This document shows, piece after piece, positions 8,595-17,450 of a DNA stretch of 64,000 bases. Made by a program: the position numbers and the translations under genes. Within the stretch, counting starts at the first letter, position 1. Each line of letters opens with the position of its first letter. The notes beneath the pieces are model-generated. The model was not told the DNA's origin. It worked only from the letters and a program-made list of their open reading frames with translations, and made no database searches. Origin of the DNA: Rhodanobacteraceae bacterium (GTDB lineage: Bacteria; Pseudomonadota; Gammaproteobacteria; Xanthomonadales; Rhodanobacteraceae); assembly GCA_016790075.1 (NCBI GenBank), contig JAEUPP010000024.1:62001-126000 (forward strand). The letters run 5' to 3'.

Positions 8595-9290
8595 ATGACC
8601 GCCGATCACCGCCTCTCGCTTTTCGAGTTTCTGCACGCGGCCGACCGCCTGCTTTGGTCGTACCGCTCCGCCATCGACCGCAACGCTCGCGCCCGACTCA
8701 CGTCCGACGATCTACTGCTCAACGATTTCTGTGCCAGGGCCGCCTCGCGCGCCCGTTGCCTGCTCGACGACGAACTGGCGCGTCGCGCGCGTGACGGAAG
8801 AGTCGAGCCCCACCCGACGGCCGAACGGAATGGTGGGGATGCAACCCCGGCTGCTTCGGATGAGGAAGGCGGCGAAGCTGCCGGGTCCGGCGGTGGGCGC
8901 GGCCGCGCCCGACGTCCGCACGCCACGGGGATGTCCAAGCTGCATGCGGCCATTCAGGCCCGCCGAACCGCCGAAGCTCAGCGTGCCGCTGCGGCGGCAA
9001 GCTCGCGCGACCGGTCTTCGGGCGATGCAGCCGACGAACCGCGCCCGGACGACTCCGAGTGGGACGAGTCCACGTCATCGGCAACCTTTGACGGCCCCAG
9101 TCCGGATGAGGGCTGGGAACACGGTCCAGACCCGTTCGCAACGGACCCGGCCACGACTTCCACGTTCGGCGGGGCGCGCGCAGAACTCTCGGCTAGCAAC
9201 ACACGGTCCGGTCCGGAAGTTCCGCCAACCACGAGTGGAGAAGGCTCTGAGCCGAGCCACGGTCCGTCACGCCGGAGGAGCCCGCGATGA
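8595..9290 (+). CDS. Unknown protein coupled to TraD-like gene
   Basis: I take ATG 8595 (MTADHRLSLFEFL) as the start, giving 231 aa; the frame is open further upstream but that part reads as noise. Residues 1-75 are helical and contain LFEFLHAADRLLWSYRSAIDR. Residues 90-231 are low-complexity, rich in Gly, Ala, Ser, Asp and Pro, and probably disordered. The stop overlaps the ATG of the next gene (ATGA), so the two are translated together. That neighbour is TraD-like, so a role in mobilisation (for example a TraC-like or relaxosome accessory protein) is plausible but not shown by any motif I know. Confidence 0.55.
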   Translation: MTADHRLSLFEFLHAADRLLWSYRSAIDRNARARLTSDDLLLNDFCARAASRARCLLDDELARRARDGRVEPHPTAERNGGDATPAASDEEGGEAAGSGGGRGRARRPHATGMSKLHAAIQARRTAEAQRAAAAASSRDRSSGDAADEPRPDDSEWDESTSSATFDGPSPDEGWEHGPDPFATDPATTSTFGGARAELSASNTRSGPEVPPTTSGEGSEPSHGPSRRRSPR

Positions 9291-9709
9291 GCGCCTCGGC
9301 CAAGATCAACCAACGGGTCGCGGAAATGACGGATCGCCTCGCCACGCTCAAGTCCCGCCAACTCCTGCGCGAACTGCAGCTGGAACAAAAGGCGCGCGAG
9401 CTGATCCGCAAACGCGACGCCCGGCGTCGCTGGGAGCTTGGTACGGCCATACTTGAAGCAGGCTTTGGCGAGTGGCACGCCCTCGAAGTGGTCGGCGTGC
9501 TGCTGGAGGCCAAAGAACGCATCGGGGACTCGCCGACGCAGCGGCTGGCCGTTCGGATTCGCGCGGAGGGCCACCTCTACCGCCGACGCCGGACGGAGCG
9601 AGGCGCTCAGAAACCCGCGAGCGAATCGAGCGCCGCCCCCGAACCGCAGGACGGCGGTGGACTGATCGCAGCGATGTTCGACGCCGAACGGCAATCTGAT
9701 AGACCCTGA
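9287..9709 (+). CDS. TraD/MobC-like mobilisation accessory protein
   Basis: A 140-aa basic protein. Residues 5-50 form a long charged helix (RLATLKSRQLLRELQLEQKAR). This is followed by RRRWELGTAILEAGFGEWHALEVVGVLLEAK, which resembles the small TraD proteins found beside MobA/MobL relaxases (R-R...ELG.L..KAG...LLG.LL). Such proteins are thought to help the relaxase at oriT. It overlaps the preceding gene by four bases and points away from the relaxase gene. The last 35 residues are Pro/Ala-rich and probably flexible. Confidence 0.6.
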   Translation: MSASAKINQRVAEMTDRLATLKSRQLLRELQLEQKARELIRKRDARRRWELGTAILEAGFGEWHALEVVGVLLEAKERIGDSPTQRLAVRIRAEGHLYRRRRTERGAQKPASESSAAPEPQDGGGLIAAMFDAERQSDRP

Positions 9710-10030
9710 GCGCGCTTTGCACCCTGGCGCTGAGCCGTCGAAAGTGCTGGCCGGCGGCTCATCACTTCCGCGTGGCGCCGTACGTCAGACGCGCCCACAG
9801 TCCGGCACAGAGTCGCGGGGTCGCTGGATCGTAGGTAGCGCTGTTCAAACCGGGGTACCTCAGGCCAATTGACGCGACCGACCAACATGATCACCACTTC
9901 TGGCCAGGTAGACCACATCGCCGGCACAGTGAGAGGACGCTCTGTCCCGCAGCAGACGTGAACGGACAGTTCCGGGGCAAGAGCCGAACGCTTTCGCTAT
10001 CGTTGTCACTCGTGTCAAAAGGGGAAACTC
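9710..10030. other. Gap between mobilisation genes and HEPN/MNT pair
   Basis: A 7-bp inverted repeat TGAGCCG/CGGCTCA at 9731-9761 lies just after the TraD-like stop. It may end that transcript, although no T-run follows. The remaining sequence should carry the promoter of the HEPN gene; I see no convincing -10/-35 pair. Confidence 0.35.
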
Positions 10031-10549
10031 ATGCTCGATGTCCAGGCAGACTGCTTCCCGCCCGGCCTAGGCCATGCAGAGCTTGGTCGACTTGCGCTGG
10101 TTTACGCTCGATTCGAATTTGCAGTGAAAACTTCGGGCTATGCCAAGTCCAGCTCAGGTCAGGACATTGGAACGGCAGACTGTGACTGGGGAGCGTTTAC
10201 CGCCGACTTGGAAGCCGCGGGATTTCCAGAGCAGTGCCGACCCTTCCTCAATGCCGCACTAGAAGAGTTTCAGAGGGCGCCGACAAAGAAGCTAATGTAT
10301 GACCCGAGATCCCGCCAGCTTCTCTGGCGACCGCTCGAACAGAAACCCACTTGGTCCGACACGCGGATGTTGCTCGAATGCGCCCGGCAAGTTCGGCACA
10401 ACGTGCTGCACGGATCGAAATCATGGCCACCAGACGATGAGGACCGGGGGAGAGACCCGCTCCTGGTTCAATTTGCTTTGGACGTGCTTGACTGCTGCCT
10501 GCAACTTATGCCGGACACTAGGCGGGCTTTTGATAAGGAATACGGCTAG
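10031..10549 (+). CDS. HEPN-domain protein, probable ribonuclease toxin
   Basis: A 172-aa all-helical protein. The HEPN active-site motif R-X4-H is present as R122-H-N-V-L-H127 followed by GSK, which resembles the R-N-N-x-x-H-G-G-K form of HEPN toxins. HEPN proteins of this kind cleave RNA. The gene is followed after 49 bases by a nucleotidyltransferase-fold (MNT) gene, the usual antitoxin partner, which acts by modifying the toxin. An AGGGGA-type ribosome site precedes ATG 10031. The arrangement HEPN then MNT on a mobile island fits an addiction or phage-defence module. Confidence 0.7.
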   Translation: MLDVQADCFPPGLGHAELGRLALVYARFEFAVKTSGYAKSSSGQDIGTADCDWGAFTADLEAAGFPEQCRPFLNAALEEFQRAPTKKLMYDPRSRQLLWRPLEQKPTWSDTRMLLECARQVRHNVLHGSKSWPPDDEDRGRDPLLVQFALDVLDCCLQLMPDTRRAFDKEYG

Positions 10550-10598
10550 AGGCAATCGTGCAGCGTCGCTCCAATCCACACACTACTTAGGCACCCGA

Positions 10599-11294
10599 AT
10601 GCGCGCCCTGTCTTCAAAACTAGAACTCGCAGCCGAACTCAAGCCATTTGAAGCTGACTCAGCGCGTGAGGGGTGGACGCCAGGCAGCGATCGACCCATC
10701 GTGGTACGGGGCCCGGAAGCGGGCCGCTTTACCGTCGTGAGCGGTGTGGAAGCCTACGTTAGAAACCGGCACAACGTCATTGTTGACGTTGTGCCTGCCG
10801 CAGACGCGACGATTGACGACTACGGCGCAGAAGAAAGAGCGGCACTCGCGCGAGGCCGCCCCGATGCGCAGCTGCCGGAAGACATTGATGCTTGGTTACG
10901 CGACCTCGTCGCGCACACTTCGGAGGTACGGGAAATCTGGTGGTTCGGTTCGCGAGTGAGCGGAACAGCCCGCCCCGAATCAGACTGGGACATTCTCATC
11001 AAAGGACCGCCAGGGCTCGTGGCTCGCATGGCGACGGGACTTCATTTCCATCGCGACGACGTTGACCTCCTCGTGTGCGAAGACAATGCGAATATTGCGG
11101 TTAATCCATGGGTCGACAGCAAAAGTCTCAGTATTAACGTCGGATGGCACGAGCTCACTAACGACTATGCGGAGTACGACGGTACGAAGCCTGTCGGAAG
11201 CGAATCCGACGACGACGATGACGATGACGGCCGTTCCTGGGATGTTCGGCGGTGCAGAGCCATACTTGTCTGGCCAAAGGCGTGCGCCAGCTGA
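10599..11294 (+). CDS. MNT-family nucleotidyltransferase, probable antitoxin
   Basis: A 231-aa protein starting at ATG 10599; the frame is open upstream but overlaps the HEPN gene. The minimal-nucleotidyltransferase signature is complete: G117-S118...G122...S128-D129-W-D131, with a further acidic residue at D156 (DDVDLLV). MNT antitoxins are known to attach AMP to a tyrosine of the partner HEPN toxin; this HEPN's last residues include FDKEYG, so a tyrosine is available. The N-terminal 95 residues are an extra domain not found in minimal MNT proteins. The C-terminus has a run of seven aspartates (about residues 204-210), which is unusual. Confidence 0.7.
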   Translation: MRALSSKLELAAELKPFEADSAREGWTPGSDRPIVVRGPEAGRFTVVSGVEAYVRNRHNVIVDVVPAADATIDDYGAEERAALARGRPDAQLPEDIDAWLRDLVAHTSEVREIWWFGSRVSGTARPESDWDILIKGPPGLVARMATGLHFHRDDVDLLVCEDNANIAVNPWVDSKSLSINVGWHELTNDYAEYDGTKPVGSESDDDDDDDGRSWDVRRCRAILVWPKACAS

Positions 11295-11406
11295 GCCGTG
11301 TCTCGCTTGCCGATAGCGCGCGCGTGAGGCGTGCCCTTTCCCCGCAGTCGCGCCCGATCAGAAATTTTCTTCGACCGGCTGCAGGGGCTGCGGACCGATC
11401 GAGAGG

Positions 11407-12957
11407 TCATTTCAGGAGCGGACGGATCAAATCCAACTGCAGCCACTTGCTCCATCTCAGTCCCGGAAACAACTCGGCCAGCTCCGCAGCGGTCCACGCC
11501 CGCATGTAGTCGGCCTGATGAACGTCGTCGCCGGCCTCGTGGCCGACGAACGCGCGGCGCCGCTCGGCGGGTAGGCCGCTCGCTTGCAGCTCTTGAACGA
11601 CGGTCTTCCGCAAGCTGTGAAAGCCGAGGATGCCGGTCGATCGCCGCGGTCGAATGCCGAGTCGGTTCAAGTGGAAGCCGAACCCTTTGGAGATCGAGTT
11701 TCCGGCACCAGCCTTACCGTCGATGCGCATCTCCGGAAACAGCCGCGTTTTCTCCTCCCGCCGCAAGCGCTCGACGCGGTCGAGCAAGCCCAGTCGAACC
11801 AAGTCCGGATGGATCGGCACCACGCGCCGCGAAGCCGCCGTTTTCAGCGATTGGCCGTCCGAATCGGTCGTGATCCGCATGCACGGGACGCCCTGCTCTT
11901 CCACAAAGTCGGCCAGATAAAGCTGAGCGATCTCGCTCACGCGCGCGCCGGTGTAAAGACCGATCAAGGCGGCCCATCGGACGTGCTCCGTGCGAACCCT
12001 AGCCAGGTTGTCGGGTTTGAAGATCAGTTGAAGCGCGACCAGGTCGAAGGCCTCCCACTGGAAGCCTTCCGCTCGGCGGGCAGCTTTCTCTTTCTTGGAG
12101 AAGACCACCGCGCCTTTGGCCGGGTTGGCTCCGGAAAGCTTGCCGCGCGTACCGAGGAAGGCGAACAACTGCGCCAAGTGGGAAACCATGTTCCCGACGG
12201 TTCGCTTCGTCGCACCGGCCTGACGCTTGGGACCAGGCTGCACGGACGTACCGGCCAGCAGCATGCCGTGCGCCCACTCGCCGACCGCTTCCCTGCCGAT
12301 GGCGGAAACCGGAACCCCCTCACCGACCGACGCGGCAAACGACTCGAACGCGCGCCGCCGCTGCGCCCAGGTATTCGGCTTCAACCCGCGGGACTCGGCC
12401 TCGGTGTAGAGCTGGATGGCTTGGCGCAAGGTCAGTTGGACCGGCTTGCGCGGAGCCGCCGTTGGAGGCGCCGTCGGAGCTGGCAGCGCGGCGCGGGAGC
12501 GCGAACGCGGCCGAGCCACCTGTGGTGTTTGAGCGGCCTGAGCCGAGACGAGTAACCGACTGAGCACCTCCAAGACGCTTCCGACCTGATCGCGCGCGTG
12601 GTCCGCCGGCATTGGGCTCAGCTGCGGCGTTGGGGAATCGAAAGCGGAAGCTCGGTGGATCACTGGGGCGTTCGGCTGCTCGAAGTCCAGCGGCAGTGTC
12701 CGAGGCAGGCGCTCGCGCTTGTAGGCCAGAGCTTCGCCCAAGGGATACCAGACCGCGGAACCCCGCTTGTCGTCGTCACCGCGATACGGGTACGGGGGCT
12801 TCGGCGGGCGCGTGCGGCGCCGTTCCTTCAGCTGATCGATGCCCAACCCGGTGATGAGCCCAACCTGGCGGGTCGAGAGCGGCAGACTCGGATCCAACGC
12901 CCAGACGCCTTTTGAAATCAGCAGCTCATCGCTGATTCTTTCTCTTTTCTTCGGCAC
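11407..12957 (-). CDS. Tyrosine-type site-specific recombinase (516 aa)
   Basis: The C-terminal catalytic domain is complete: R339 in GLYTGARVSE, H447-S-L-R450, G472-H473 and nucleophile Y484 in QADYMR. A SAM-like core-binding domain lies at about 170-280, and the N-terminal 165 residues include an HTH-like LSTRQVGLITGLGIDQL and a Pro/Ala linker. It starts with GTG. It is probably the integrase of a separate element nested in the island, or a former one, since another integrase lies beside the tRNA. No matching excisionase gene is adjacent. Confidence 0.85.
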   Translation of the reverse strand: MPKKRERISDELLISKGVWALDPSLPLSTRQVGLITGLGIDQLKERRRTRPPKPPYPYRGDDDKRGSAVWYPLGEALAYKRERLPRTLPLDFEQPNAPVIHRASAFDSPTPQLSPMPADHARDQVGSVLEVLSRLLVSAQAAQTPQVARPRSRSRAALPAPTAPPTAAPRKPVQLTLRQAIQLYTEAESRGLKPNTWAQRRRAFESFAASVGEGVPVSAIGREAVGEWAHGMLLAGTSVQPGPKRQAGATKRTVGNMVSHLAQLFAFLGTRGKLSGANPAKGAVVFSKKEKAARRAEGFQWEAFDLVALQLIFKPDNLARVRTEHVRWAALIGLYTGARVSEIAQLYLADFVEEQGVPCMRITTDSDGQSLKTAASRRVVPIHPDLVRLGLLDRVERLRREEKTRLFPEMRIDGKAGAGNSISKGFGFHLNRLGIRPRRSTGILGFHSLRKTVVQELQASGLPAERRRAFVGHEAGDDVHQADYMRAWTAAELAELFPGLRWSKWLQLDLIRPLLK

Positions 12958-13974
12958 TTACTTCTCCCGCAACGCCGCAGAGCGTTGTCGGGCGGCGAGC
13001 TTACCGATCGATTGGAAGACACTTGAGATAGCCGAACTTGCTGACTGGCCCCTCAACTTCTCCGGACCTAGGAAGATCGCCGAACAACGCAGGGCGCGAC
13101 CTAGCCTCCTACGCACATAGGGAAGCGGCGTAGACGGGGCCGACGGGTGAAGTGGCCAGAGGCTAGCGTGACCACGCTCGAAACGAACTGACCGATCAAA
13201 AACAGGCCATGAGCAAACGAACGTTGGAAAGGAGCGTAAGAACTTAGGGCTGGACTTGGGCCAGCTCTAAGCGAGACGGCAGTTCAAGAGCACGACGCGC
13301 AACGCACGCGTAAAAAGCAAAGACTGGTCAACTCGAACTGCGTAAGTGGTCGGTGAGGCAGTGATCAGTGCCGAATCTGAGAACTGGCTCATGCCGGAGA
13401 TCACGAATTGCCGACCAGTTCGAGCGCATCGATGATTCCCCCGGCCAAAGGTTCGGAATGAAGCGACGCGGCGAACAACAGCGAATCTACAAAACTCTTG
13501 GCGGGGTAGCATTCACCGACCTCGCTGGTAAACCAAGCGAAGAGTTGCCTACCTAACAACCTGTTGGGAATTACCTCATTTCGCGCCAAACGATCGACGC
13601 ACTCAATCTGACTGGCCTGATCGGGACGCTGGCACTACCTCCGCCTCCTGTCAGGTCGGCGCAGGCTCCCACCAGCGATCCAGAAGCCATTGAGACATCG
13701 GCGCATCGCAAGAGCGATTCTCCACCAATTACCGAACACAGCAAGTCGGCAACGCAGTACCCTTCAACCCCGGACTTTGCCAGTAATCACTGGCACACCT
13801 GCTGAGGGAAGGTCAATCGTACGAATGCAGCCTGCCGACAAAGTCGCGGTGCAACACCTGTAGTCAAGCGAGCGGTTTCGAGGCTTGTTCGGGCCATTCC
13901 GAGCTTGAACAACTGCCTGTGTAAGTTCGATGCAAGTTTTCATCTTCGTGGCCAGTGACAAGAGGAGCAATAAG
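12958..13974. other. About 1 kb without a supported gene
   Basis: Several short frames overlap on both strands at 13267-13589, and a frame without a start codon runs from 13557 to 13804. None has a good ribosome site or a recognisable product. Composition is close to neutral with no long repeats that I can see. It may contain decayed genes or the attachment site of the neighbouring recombinase. Confidence 0.4.
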
Positions 13975-14865
13975 ATGATCTATGTGCATTCAGGGGATGA
14001 GGGTATCGACAAGCTGGTGAAGCGCTTTTGTGCCCCGCTATTCGCCACCACGGAGTTTCTGCAGGGCGGGCACAATGAGTCGACCACAAGCGCCACCGTC
14101 ACCTTCGTCCGGTACCAGGGAAAGATCTATGCTGTAACCTGTCACCATGTCCTGTCGGCGTTCTTTGCAGAGGCCATAAGAACAAAGCAGCGTATTGCTC
14201 CAGCGATTCATTCCGGAAAGACAGTTCGCCAATTTGCGTCCTACAGCCGAGAGGGCAAGTACCGGTGGAGTTTCCTGAGTTGCCGGGACTTTCCTGAGGC
14301 ATCAGATATTGACAGTGCTGCAGAGCTGGATGCGCTAGACCGAGCGAATGCGGACCGACCAGACATCGCGATCGCCGACATAACCGAGGTTTGGCATGCT
14401 GTTCAGGAAAACCGTGACGCAGAATCGATCGACCTCGACGCGTGGGTCGAGCCTGATTGGTCGGTTGTTCAACCAGTATGGGTCGCTTACGGGTTTCCCA
14501 ACGGGCACAAATCTCTCGTGCAGGACAAAGTGGCCGCACCGATGCCACGCGTTGCAGTTGAACTGGCATCTTCGCTGCCGTCCATCGAGAGGCCGACCTA
14601 TGTGCTTTGTTCAACGCTAGAGATAGAGCACGGATGGGGTTTCAGTGGATTGAGTGGCGGCCCCGTCTTGGTCGCCCATAACTCCGATGACCGCTACGCG
14701 TTTGTTGGCCTAACCTTCGAAGGATCTCCGAGCTCCAAGGATCCGGAGCAAAATGCGGAGGCTTTTCTTGGAAAGAGCGATATAGTGTTGCGGGGCTATC
14801 ACCTCACTCCACATGCGTTCAAAGAGTGGCTGTCAAATCGGAAGTTCGGCGTAGAGCTCGTCTGA
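13975..14865 (+). CDS. Trypsin-like serine protease, cytoplasmic
   Basis: A 296-aa protein without signal peptide. The start at ATG 13975 is fixed by GAGGAG seven bases upstream, not at 13930. A trypsin-fold triad is visible in order: H57/H58 in AVTCHHVL, D130 in RPDIAIADI, and S227 in G-L-S-G-G-P. The spacing fits the peptidase S1/S46-like trypsin-like domain. Intracellular trypsin-like proteases of this kind occur in mobile islands and have been tied to phage defence in several systems, but no partner such as a NACHT ATPase is present here. Lower GC than the neighbours points to transfer. Confidence 0.7.
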   Translation: MIYVHSGDEGIDKLVKRFCAPLFATTEFLQGGHNESTTSATVTFVRYQGKIYAVTCHHVLSAFFAEAIRTKQRIAPAIHSGKTVRQFASYSREGKYRWSFLSCRDFPEASDIDSAAELDALDRANADRPDIAIADITEVWHAVQENRDAESIDLDAWVEPDWSVVQPVWVAYGFPNGHKSLVQDKVAAPMPRVAVELASSLPSIERPTYVLCSTLEIEHGWGFSGLSGGPVLVAHNSDDRYAFVGLTFEGSPSSKDPEQNAEAFLGKSDIVLRGYHLTPHAFKEWLSNRKFGVELV

Positions 14866-15215
14866 TGGCGAATCAGTGGGCGCACTGCGGAAAATAACCT
14901 ACCCATCTCCCGCAAAACTCCGTCTACCAGCTCACGTAGCTTGCGAATCGGATGATCCGCCAGCACCCGTGCAGCCACCGAGACTTACGAAAACTTTCCT
15001 AGCTTCTGGGTATCGGCCCTGCGCATTGGTCGCTGTGCGATTGATCAGGCCTATGATTGTGCATCCAGCGGCGGGTTTCGACAGCCTGCTGACGGCTACC
15101 AGTCATTTCAGTGCGCTTATTAAGGTAAAGCCACCGGCTCATTTGACGTGTCAAAGACCGCAGGGTTGCGAACCCTGAATTCTTTGGTAGCGTAAAAGTA
15201 AATCGGAGCCTAACC
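14866..15215. other. Gap downstream of protease gene
   Basis: A frame of 100 codons exists on the plus strand but has no ribosome site and reads as Pro/Arg-rich noise. No repeat or terminator stands out. The region is A+T-richer towards its right end, where the small 15216 gene begins. Confidence 0.3.
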
Positions 15216-15341
15216 ATGAGTATGTTAAACATAACCAGCTCAATACTATTTGTTTCGACCGTGGCGCTCTGCTGCTGCGTCGCATATAGGGAATGCAAAA
15301 GGTCGGTAGTCGACCCTAAAGAGACCAGACAAGGTCTTTAA
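15216..15341 (+). CDS. Possible 41-aa single-span membrane peptide
   Basis: A GGAG stands about eight bases upstream of ATG 15216. The product has a hydrophobic helix at residues 5-24 (ITSSILFVSTVALCCC) followed by a charged tail with a KRSVVDPKE stretch. Size and shape recall small membrane toxins or regulatory peptides. The stop lies 26 bases inside the convergent 104-aa membrane gene, so the two 3' ends overlap in antisense. Nothing identifies a family, and translation is uncertain. Confidence 0.35.
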   Translation: MSMLNITSSILFVSTVALCCCVAYRECKRSVVDPKETRQGL

Positions 15342-15630
15342 CGAAAACATACAATACCGGGTAGATTATCCCTAATGCGCCAAGAACTGCCGACATGATG
15401 GTCCAAGTATAAATTGATTTCTTTCTCTGCTCTGTCCGCCCACTTACGTCGATATCCCATAACTCTTGAGATATTTTCCTGACTGTAAGCACGTAAATTA
15501 AGGCTAGCGTGCACAGAAAAAACATACCAGCTGCAGGAGTACCGTATTTATATGGGATATATACCCACAAGACGAGCGATAGCACTATCGCTATTCCCTG
15601 AGCGGCAAAAGTGATTCGAGTAATACCCAT
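15316..15630 (-). CDS. Small membrane protein, unknown
   Basis: A 104-aa protein with three predicted membrane spans: about 7-27 (ITFAAQGIAIVLSLVLWVYI), 32-50 and 75-98. A basic loop (RTEQRKK) lies between spans two and three. GGAGG with six-base spacing precedes ATG 15630. Codon use is A+T-rich relative to the surroundings. I do not recognise the family. It stands alone between the protease and the tRNA-proximal integrase and overlaps the convergent 41-codon frame at its 3' end. Confidence 0.6.
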   Translation of the reverse strand: MGITRITFAAQGIAIVLSLVLWVYIPYKYGTPAAGMFFLCTLALIYVLTVRKISQELWDIDVSGRTEQRKKSIYTWTIMSAVLGALGIIYPVLYVFVKDLVWSL

Positions 15631-15768
15631 TGAACACCTCCGAAAAAATTGAATTCTTCAGTCAAAGCTGAAAGTCCTTCGGCGAGCGACCATTGCCCGC
15701 TACACCGCCTTCACGCCAAACCATTCTTTGCTTACTGCGCTTCTTTTCTTAGCGCCTCCGCCATCCGT

Positions 15769-17304
15769 TCAGCCACGGTCCGAGTCCTCCTCTCCGCTTG
15801 CCGCGAATCCTCGAAGTACGCCCCCAAACTGCCCCGCCCGATAAGCCGCCAGCGGCGGCACGGGCAAACTGGCCGCAATCCGGTCGATTCGCTCCTTGCG
15901 GTGGGGCACGGTGGACGCGTCGATGTAGTGCCGCGCCTGGACCGACCGCGCCTCGTGTCCGGTCAATGCCCCGACTTGGGCTTCCGAGAACCCCAACTTG
16001 TCGCCTGCCGTGATGAAGGTGTGGCGGGTCGAGTGGTACGACACAGCTTTGTCACTGATTCCGCAGGCGCTGCGAAGCAGTGTTCTGTTGAACCACTTGC
16101 CGACTCGATCCCCCGGCCCATTCTTCGCCCCCACGGAGCCGCCCGGAAACAACGCGGCGAATCCCAACGCCTTCACGTCGGCGGCGTAATCCAGAAGGCC
16201 CAGCGCCAACAGCCGTTCCGGCACGGGCACGAAGCGCTTGCTCTGAGCGTTCTTGACCGACTTGGCGCCTTCGCCCGTGATGTGGAAGCCCCAGACACCG
16301 CTCACCTCCGCCAAGTCGCTCACCAGCAGTTGGGCGGCTTCGCTCAACCTAGCCCCGGTGAAGAGACCGAACAGCGGAATCCAGAAATACATCGGGTCGT
16401 CGTCGCACTGCTCCGCCCGCCGTACCGGGTCGAACAGCGCGCTCAGTTCTTCGGGCCGAAACCCGCGCTTGGTCTTGGTGTACTTGTCGGCGTTGGTCTG
16501 CAGGCGCAGGCCGGCCAATGGGTTGTGCGCCAATTCCCGGCGCTGGACCGACCAATTGAAAAACGTCCGCAACCGGTCGAGGTGTTTTTCCATCGTCCGG
16601 ATGCTGAGCCCACCCTCGCCCCGCGTCTTGGCCTTGGCCACGATGGCCTTGGCGCTCAAACCGCGGTAGGCGGGCAGCACGCGGGCGCGGGCCGGCCAGG
16701 AGGCAAGCGCCTCCCGAAACGCGTCGACGTGCGTCGGCCCCAGGTCCGCCATGGGGATGTCGTCGGTGAGGTCGCAGAACAACGCCACGCTGTGTTCGGC
16801 CTCCAACTGCGTGGATGCGGCGCGGCTGGTCGAGGAGTAGTGGGCGAGGAAGCGCTTGGCCGACTCATGGAGGGTCGGTCCCGATGGAAGCGCCCGTGAA
16901 GCGCTCGCCGCACGCCAGGCACCCGCACCTGGCAGACCGGGGATGACCGCCTGCAGGACCGACAGGGCTTCCATCACCCGCGCGTGGCCAGCGGGGCCGT
17001 CGGCCTTGATCGTCAGCAAACCCGGCACGTTGATTTCGTAGCCGGTGCTGACGGGGAAGACCACCGACTGAATCGCGCCCTCAAGCTGACTTTTTGTATC
17101 CAAGTCCCCTCCGGCGCATCGGATACTTTGTATCGCCTGCGCCAAAGCATAGCCCATGCGAGCGGCCAACAGGCGCGCGGCATCGCCCGTTGAGCGCAGG
17201 GGGCGCACCAGATACCGGGTGCCTGTCTTGGCACGGATGTCAGCAGGAAGGAGGAACCGGGCGTAGAGCCCACTGGGACGGCGAAGCAAGAACGCCTTCG
17301 GCAC
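15769..17304 (-). CDS. Tyrosine integrase of the tRNA-Arg island
   Basis: A 511-aa integrase. The N-terminus MPKAFLLRRPSGLYARFLLPADIR matches the arm-binding start of DUF6538-type integrases. Core-binding domain about 150-290; catalytic residues R319 (GLFTGARLSE), H424-S-T-R427, G449-H450 and Y460 (RHYIDA). GTG start. It lies, with an excisionase-like gene, between the island and the 3' end of tRNA-Arg(CCU), the usual position for an integrase that targets the tRNA. It should cut and join at the tRNA 3' end during insertion and excision. Confidence 0.88.
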   Translation of the reverse strand: MPKAFLLRRPSGLYARFLLPADIRAKTGTRYLVRPLRSTGDAARLLAARMGYALAQAIQSIRCAGGDLDTKSQLEGAIQSVVFPVSTGYEINVPGLLTIKADGPAGHARVMEALSVLQAVIPGLPGAGAWRAASASRALPSGPTLHESAKRFLAHYSSTSRAASTQLEAEHSVALFCDLTDDIPMADLGPTHVDAFREALASWPARARVLPAYRGLSAKAIVAKAKTRGEGGLSIRTMEKHLDRLRTFFNWSVQRRELAHNPLAGLRLQTNADKYTKTKRGFRPEELSALFDPVRRAEQCDDDPMYFWIPLFGLFTGARLSEAAQLLVSDLAEVSGVWGFHITGEGAKSVKNAQSKRFVPVPERLLALGLLDYAADVKALGFAALFPGGSVGAKNGPGDRVGKWFNRTLLRSACGISDKAVSYHSTRHTFITAGDKLGFSEAQVGALTGHEARSVQARHYIDASTVPHRKERIDRIAASLPVPPLAAYRAGQFGGVLRGFAASGEEDSDRG

Positions 17305-17450
17305 GAAAGTGATGCCTGTTCGATGACTGGACCGCCGATGATGATCGGAGTCGGCCGCTCCCCTCGCGGGCCCACGACGTTCGAGTCATGGCGCCATCGG
17401 CCAGCCGGCCGCTGGATCGTGACCCTGCGAATCCCAGACGAGCCATGACG

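Noticed and set aside
13401-13589. 62-codon minus frame with a natural-looking hydrophobic pattern
   Set aside because: No ribosome site and overlapped by an equally long plus frame; could be a relic but is not supportable.
13557-13804. Open frame with Pro/Ser-rich product in the 1-kb gap
   Set aside because: It has no ATG/GTG start with a ribosome site, and the product matches nothing I know.
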